Assembly: GCA_937916415.1 (NCBI GenBank)
Contig: CALGGH010000183.1
Location: forward strand, 1 to 8,512
Source of the DNA: an uncultured Lachnospiraceae bacterium
GTDB lineage: Bacteria; Bacillota; Clostridia; Lachnospirales; Lachnospiraceae
DNA: 8,512 nucleotides
Direction: 5' to 3'
Both the position numbers and the translations under genes were made by a program. Each line of letters opens with the position of its first letter. Position 1 is the first letter of the stretch. The notes under the pieces were generated by a model, which saw only the letters and a list, made by a program, of their open reading frames with translations, did no database searches and was not told where the DNA came from. Below are positions 5,484-8,512 of the stretch, in pieces.

Positions 5484-8400
5484 CATTTAATGATAAGCTT
5501 CTTTAAGGCATTAAACAGCGCATCCGGCTCCACGGGCTTCGAGAGATGCTCATTCATGCCCGCATCAAATGACAGCTTGACGTCCTCATCAAAGGCATTT
5601 GCCGTAAGGGCAATGATCGGAACGGTTTTGGCATCCTCCCTGTCCATGTTTCGTATCTTTTTTGTCGCGTCAAGGCCGTTAAGCCCGGGCATTCTGATAT
5701 CCATCAGGATGGCATCGTAGGTTCCAACCACGCTCTTTTCAAAAAGGGACACCGCCCCGTTTCCGTCGGTTGCCAGATCAGCGCGAACGTTCTTAAGGCC
5801 AAGAACCTGTTTTATTATCTGGCCGTTGATCTCCATGTCCTCAGCCAGAATAACCCTGCATCCGCTAAGATCGACCGTTTTTATGCCGCCATTTGCGCTC
5901 CTTTTTTTGTTGGCAAGAACCTTGCCAAGTTCCTCTTTAACGCTTGCCGCAAAAAGCGGCTTAGCCAGGAACGCATCCACTCCCGCCAGGATCGCCTCCT
6001 CCATTATCTCATACCAGTTATAGGTGGTAAGGACAATGGTCACGTCTTCACTGCCCATATTTTTGCGTATCCGCCTTGTAAGCTCAATGCCATCCATCCC
6101 GGGCATCTTCCAATCCGCCAATACCAGATTAAATGGAAGGACGTTTCCATTAAGGGACGTGAACATGGACAGGGCATCTTCTCCGCTAAGGGTGTATTCA
6201 GACTCTATTCCAAGTTTCCTAAGAACCCTTCTCGCGTGCTCACAGGCCGTCACGTCATCATCTACGATAAGGGCTCTCAGTCTGCCCTCATCGAACGGAC
6301 GATCTTCCCCTGCCGCCTTTCCGCATATGCCAAGAGGGATGGTTACGGTAAACGTACTGCCCTTGCCCGGCGCGCTGTTGACGGCTATTGTGCCTCCATG
6401 AACCTTGACAAATTCCTGCGCAATGGCCAGCCCAATCCCCGTTCCCTTATTGGTAGGCTCGCCCGCCTTACTGCTCTGGAAGAACCTCTCAAATATGTGT
6501 TTTTGCGCCTCAGGGTCGATACCAATCCCGTTGTCGCTGACGCGAATCTCGACGTAGCTCTGTCCGCTAAAATTCGGATTCTGATGTTCTTCTTTATCTA
6601 TCTTATTGATTGTTACACTAATATTACCTCCTTCGGGCGTGTATCGGAACGCGTTACTCAGCAAATTGAACAGGATTTTTTCAATCTTGTCATGGTCGAA
6701 GTATGTGTTAAGTTCGGTCAGCTGCGACGAGAATCTGAAATTGATTTTTTTTGCCTCAGACAGATCGGTGAACGACTCAGTTGTTACACGCGTAAACTCT
6801 ATGATATTGCCGTACGATGGATTATAGGCAACGCTCTGTGCCTCAATCTTCTGAATATCGAGCAGCTGATTTACCAGATTGTATAGTCGTTTGCCATTAC
6901 GCTGAATCATAACCAGATAGGTACGCATCTCGTCGGAGATGTCTCCTTTGAGCAGTTTCTCGATCGGGGTCAGAATTAGAGTGAGCGGTGTACGGAACTC
7001 GTGGCTTACATTGGTCAGGAAACGGATTTTCATCTCGTCAACCTCATGCTGCCGCTGATGCTCGCTTCGCTCCTGCCGGCGCTCGTATTTGTCTTTCTCA
7101 CGCGATTTTATCCGGCGTATTAGCAGCATCAGTGCCATCAATATTAGCACATAATACAGTAACACAGCCACTTTTGATGCGTAGAAAGGAGGAACAATCT
7201 CAATATCAAGCACGGCCTCGTCGGCGAGCCACTTGTTGCTATTGCCAGTTGCCTTTACGCGAAAGCGATACTGACCAGCATTAAGATTGGTAAAAGTGGC
7301 GCTGCGCTGTCTTGAGTCAACAACAATCCACTCGTTGTTGAATCCATCGAGTTTGTACTTGTACATTGTCTTGTCGGGGTACAGATTGTTGAGCGAGGCA
7401 AACTCGATGCTAAACACGTTCTGTTTATGATTGAGCCTGATTTTGTGAGTATTTGTTATGTGCTGCGACAATATCTGATTATCAGAATTTTGACGTCCCA
7501 CTTTGACGCTCCTGTTAAAGAGTTTCAGATCGGTCAGTACAATGGTACTCCCATCATCGGACATTTGCATAAGCTCTGGATTGAAGATATTGAAGCCGTT
7601 CATGCCGCCGAACATCAGTTCACCACTGCTGGCCATGAATCCGGCCTGTTCGTTAAATTCTTTGCCCTGCAAGCCGTCGTCGACACCATAATTATACAAC
7701 TTGTAGCTAAAATTGTCGAAAGTGGCATCGTTGTCGAAGCGAATACAGCTTACGCCGTTGAGTGTGCTCATCCAGATGTTGCCGCTGTTGTCCTCTTTTA
7801 TACACTGAACGCTGCTGCTCGGCAGCCCTTCGTCGGTTGAGATGTGATGATAAGCCCCGTCCTTCTGGCTGTAGCAACTGACGCCCTCGCGGGTCCCGAA
7901 CCACACCCAGCCGCGCGAATCGGCAAGAATGGTCATTACAATGTTGCCGCAGATGCTGTTCTGATTTTCGGGATCATGCAGGAAGCGCAAAAATCGACCG
8001 GTCTGGTAGTCAAGCATTTCAGCACCGTACGAAGTTCCCACCCAGATGTTTTTGTTGCGATCCTCGGCAATCGATAGTATAAAATCGGAATGAATTGAAT
8101 TGACATCGCCGCTGCGGTAGTGCATAAATCGGTCTGTCTCAAAATCGTACAAATCGAGCCCGCCGCCAAGTGTTCCAATCCACAATTTATGATCGGAATC
8201 CTCGAACAGCCGCCATACTTTGTCGTCGGAGATGGTTCGCGGATTGCCCGCCTCATGCTTGTAGCATACAAAACGCTTGCCGTCGAAGCGCAGGAGGCCG
8301 CCATAGAACGTACCAATCCACAAATTGCCGTTATGATCGGCGCAGAGGCTGACTATAATATTACTGCTCAAACTGTTGGCATTGGCCGGATTATGCAGGT

Positions 8401-8512
8401 ATGTTGTAAATGTTGTGTTTGCGCGGTCGTAATAAACAAGTCCGCCCCCGTTTGTTCCGAGCCACAAATTACCCTTGTCATCCTCGGCAAAAGTGTTTAT
8501 ATCGTTGAAAGG
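5483..8512 (-). CDS. Hybrid sensor histidine kinase: propeller-Y_Y_Y-TM-HisKA-HATPase-REC-REC (5' end cut by window edge)
   Basis: The frame is open to the right edge; 1009 residues are visible and the true start lies outside (a TTG at 8467 is internal). First come seven beta-propeller blade motifs (LWLGTNGGGL, LWIGT twice, IWVGT, VWFGT, IWMST, LMFGG), then a Y_Y_Y domain ending near VPPFYAS. One transmembrane helix lies at about 7118-7174, followed by a basic, polar linker. HisKA has the phosphohistidine in VSHEFRTPLTL (codon 7001-7003). The ATPase shows NLLSNAFRY, DNGIGID and GTGIGLAI (6428-6445). Receiver 1 has DDD and phosphoacceptor Asp at 6113-6115; receiver 2 has ED and Asp at 5699-5701. 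The sensor should be extracellular and the rest cytoplasmic. Bacteroidota HTCS kinases have this front but usually end in one receiver plus an AraC-type DNA-binding domain, absent here. Arginine codons also change: 5 of 37 are AGA/AGG before about 6310, 9 of 14 after. This is either a cross-phylum fusion or an assembly chimera. Confidence 0.92.
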   Translation of the reverse strand, partial: PFNDINTFAEDDKGNLWLGTNGGGLVYYDRANTTFTTYLHNPANANSLSSNIIVSLCADHNGNLWIGTFYGGLLRFDGKRFVCYKHEAGNPRTISDDKVWRLFEDSDHKLWIGTLGGGLDLYDFETDRFMHYRSGDVNSIHSDFILSIAEDRNKNIWVGTSYGAEMLDYQTGRFLRFLHDPENQNSICGNIVMTILADSRGWVWFGTREGVSCYSQKDGAYHHISTDEGLPSSSVQCIKEDNSGNIWMSTLNGVSCIRFDNDATFDNFSYKLYNYGVDDGLQGKEFNEQAGFMASSGELMFGGMNGFNIFNPELMQMSDDGSTIVLTDLKLFNRSVKVGRQNSDNQILSQHITNTHKIRLNHKQNVFSIEFASLNNLYPDKTMYKYKLDGFNNEWIVVDSRQRSATFTNLNAGQYRFRVKATGNSNKWLADEAVLDIEIVPPFYASKVAVLLYYVLILMALMLLIRRIKSREKDKYERRQERSEHQRQHEVDEMKIRFLTNVSHEFRTPLTLILTPIEKLLKGDISDEMRTYLVMIQRNGKRLYNLVNQLLDIQKIEAQSVAYNPSYGNIIEFTRVTTESFTDLSEAKKINFRFSSQLTELNTYFDHDKIEKILFNLLSNAFRYTPEGGNISVTINKIDKEEHQNPNFSGQSYVEIRVSDNGIGIDPEAQKHIFERFFQSSKAGEPTNKGTGIGLAIAQEFVKVHGGTIAVNSAPGKGSTFTVTIPLGICGKAAGEDRPFDEGRLRALIVDDDVTACEHARRVLRKLGIESEYTLSGEDALSMFTSLNGNVLPFNLVLADWKMPGMDGIELTRRIRKNMGSEDVTIVLTTYNWYEIMEEAILAGVDAFLAKPLFAASVKEELGKVLANKKRSANGGIKTVDLSGCRVILAEDMEINGQIIKQVLGLKNVRADLATDGNGAVSLFEKSVVGTYDAILMDIRMPGLNGLDATKKIRNMDREDAKTVPIIALTANAFDEDVKLSFDAGMNEHLSKPVEPDALFNALKKLIIK

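Noticed and set aside
6236..6886. Plus-strand open frame of 216 codons
   Set aside because: Antisense to the kinase HATPase and receiver 1 region; the sense frame carries clear motifs and this one none.
7427..7840. Plus-strand open frame of 137 codons
   Set aside because: Mirror of the propeller and Y_Y_Y coding region; no recognisable protein features.
8465..8467. TTG as start of the hybrid kinase
   Set aside because: The frame continues to the window edge through a normal propeller repeat (AEDDKGNLWLGT), so the TTG is an internal leucine.
1..8512. Insertion sequence or phage boundary explaining the codon-use change
   Set aside because: No transposase, integrase, terminal inverted repeats or target duplication is visible; the change falls inside one open reading frame.

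Overview
The window is a dense signalling locus. It holds five genes, with no stretch over 300 bases lacking a gene, and no tRNA, rRNA, CRISPR or transposase seen. Four genes and the last third of the fifth look like Lachnospiraceae-type Clostridia (Bacillota). They use AGA/AGG for about half of their arginines, have AGGAGG-type ribosome sites, and carry PAS-GGDEF-EAL, Hpt and tandem-receiver domains of the kind common there. The rest of the fifth gene, from the right edge to about 6350, looks like a Bacteroidota hybrid two-component sensor (HTCS-type) in both protein family and codon use.

Layout from left to right. (1) Bases 1-1711, minus strand: a PAS / degenerate-GGDEF / EAL protein cut by the left edge, probably a cyclic-di-GMP phosphodiesterase. 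(2) Bases 1712-1859: a leader with a small perfect hairpin upstream of that gene's ribosome site. (3) Bases 1860-3320, minus: a receiver-HD-GYP-Hpt protein, a second probable c-di-GMP phosphodiesterase. (4) Bases 3321-3410: a compact divergent promoter region built on a perfect 10-bp inverted repeat that supplies a TGTTATAAT box in each direction. (5) Bases 3411-5117, plus: a receiver-Hpt-pseudoreceiver-receiver phosphorelay protein with no output domain, whose start may be leaderless. (6) Bases 5118-5471, minus: a stand-alone receiver whose stop codon abuts that of the previous gene. (7) Bases 5483-8512, minus: a propeller-Y_Y_Y-TM-HisKA-HATPase-receiver-receiver hybrid kinase cut by the right edge and coupled to gene 6.

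How they may work together (inference): the membrane kinase senses an extracellular ligand, possibly a glycan by analogy with Bacteroidota HTCS proteins. It autophosphorylates and passes phosphate to its two receivers. The Hpt domains of genes 3 and 5 could move phosphate on to the stand-alone receiver and to the receiver of the HD-GYP protein. The two enzymatic outputs (HD-GYP and EAL) both degrade c-di-GMP, so the locus may link an external signal to lowering c-di-GMP.

The main point of interest is that the kinase looks like a cross-phylum fusion. A metagenome assembly chimera at the conserved ATPase region would give the same picture and has to be excluded.
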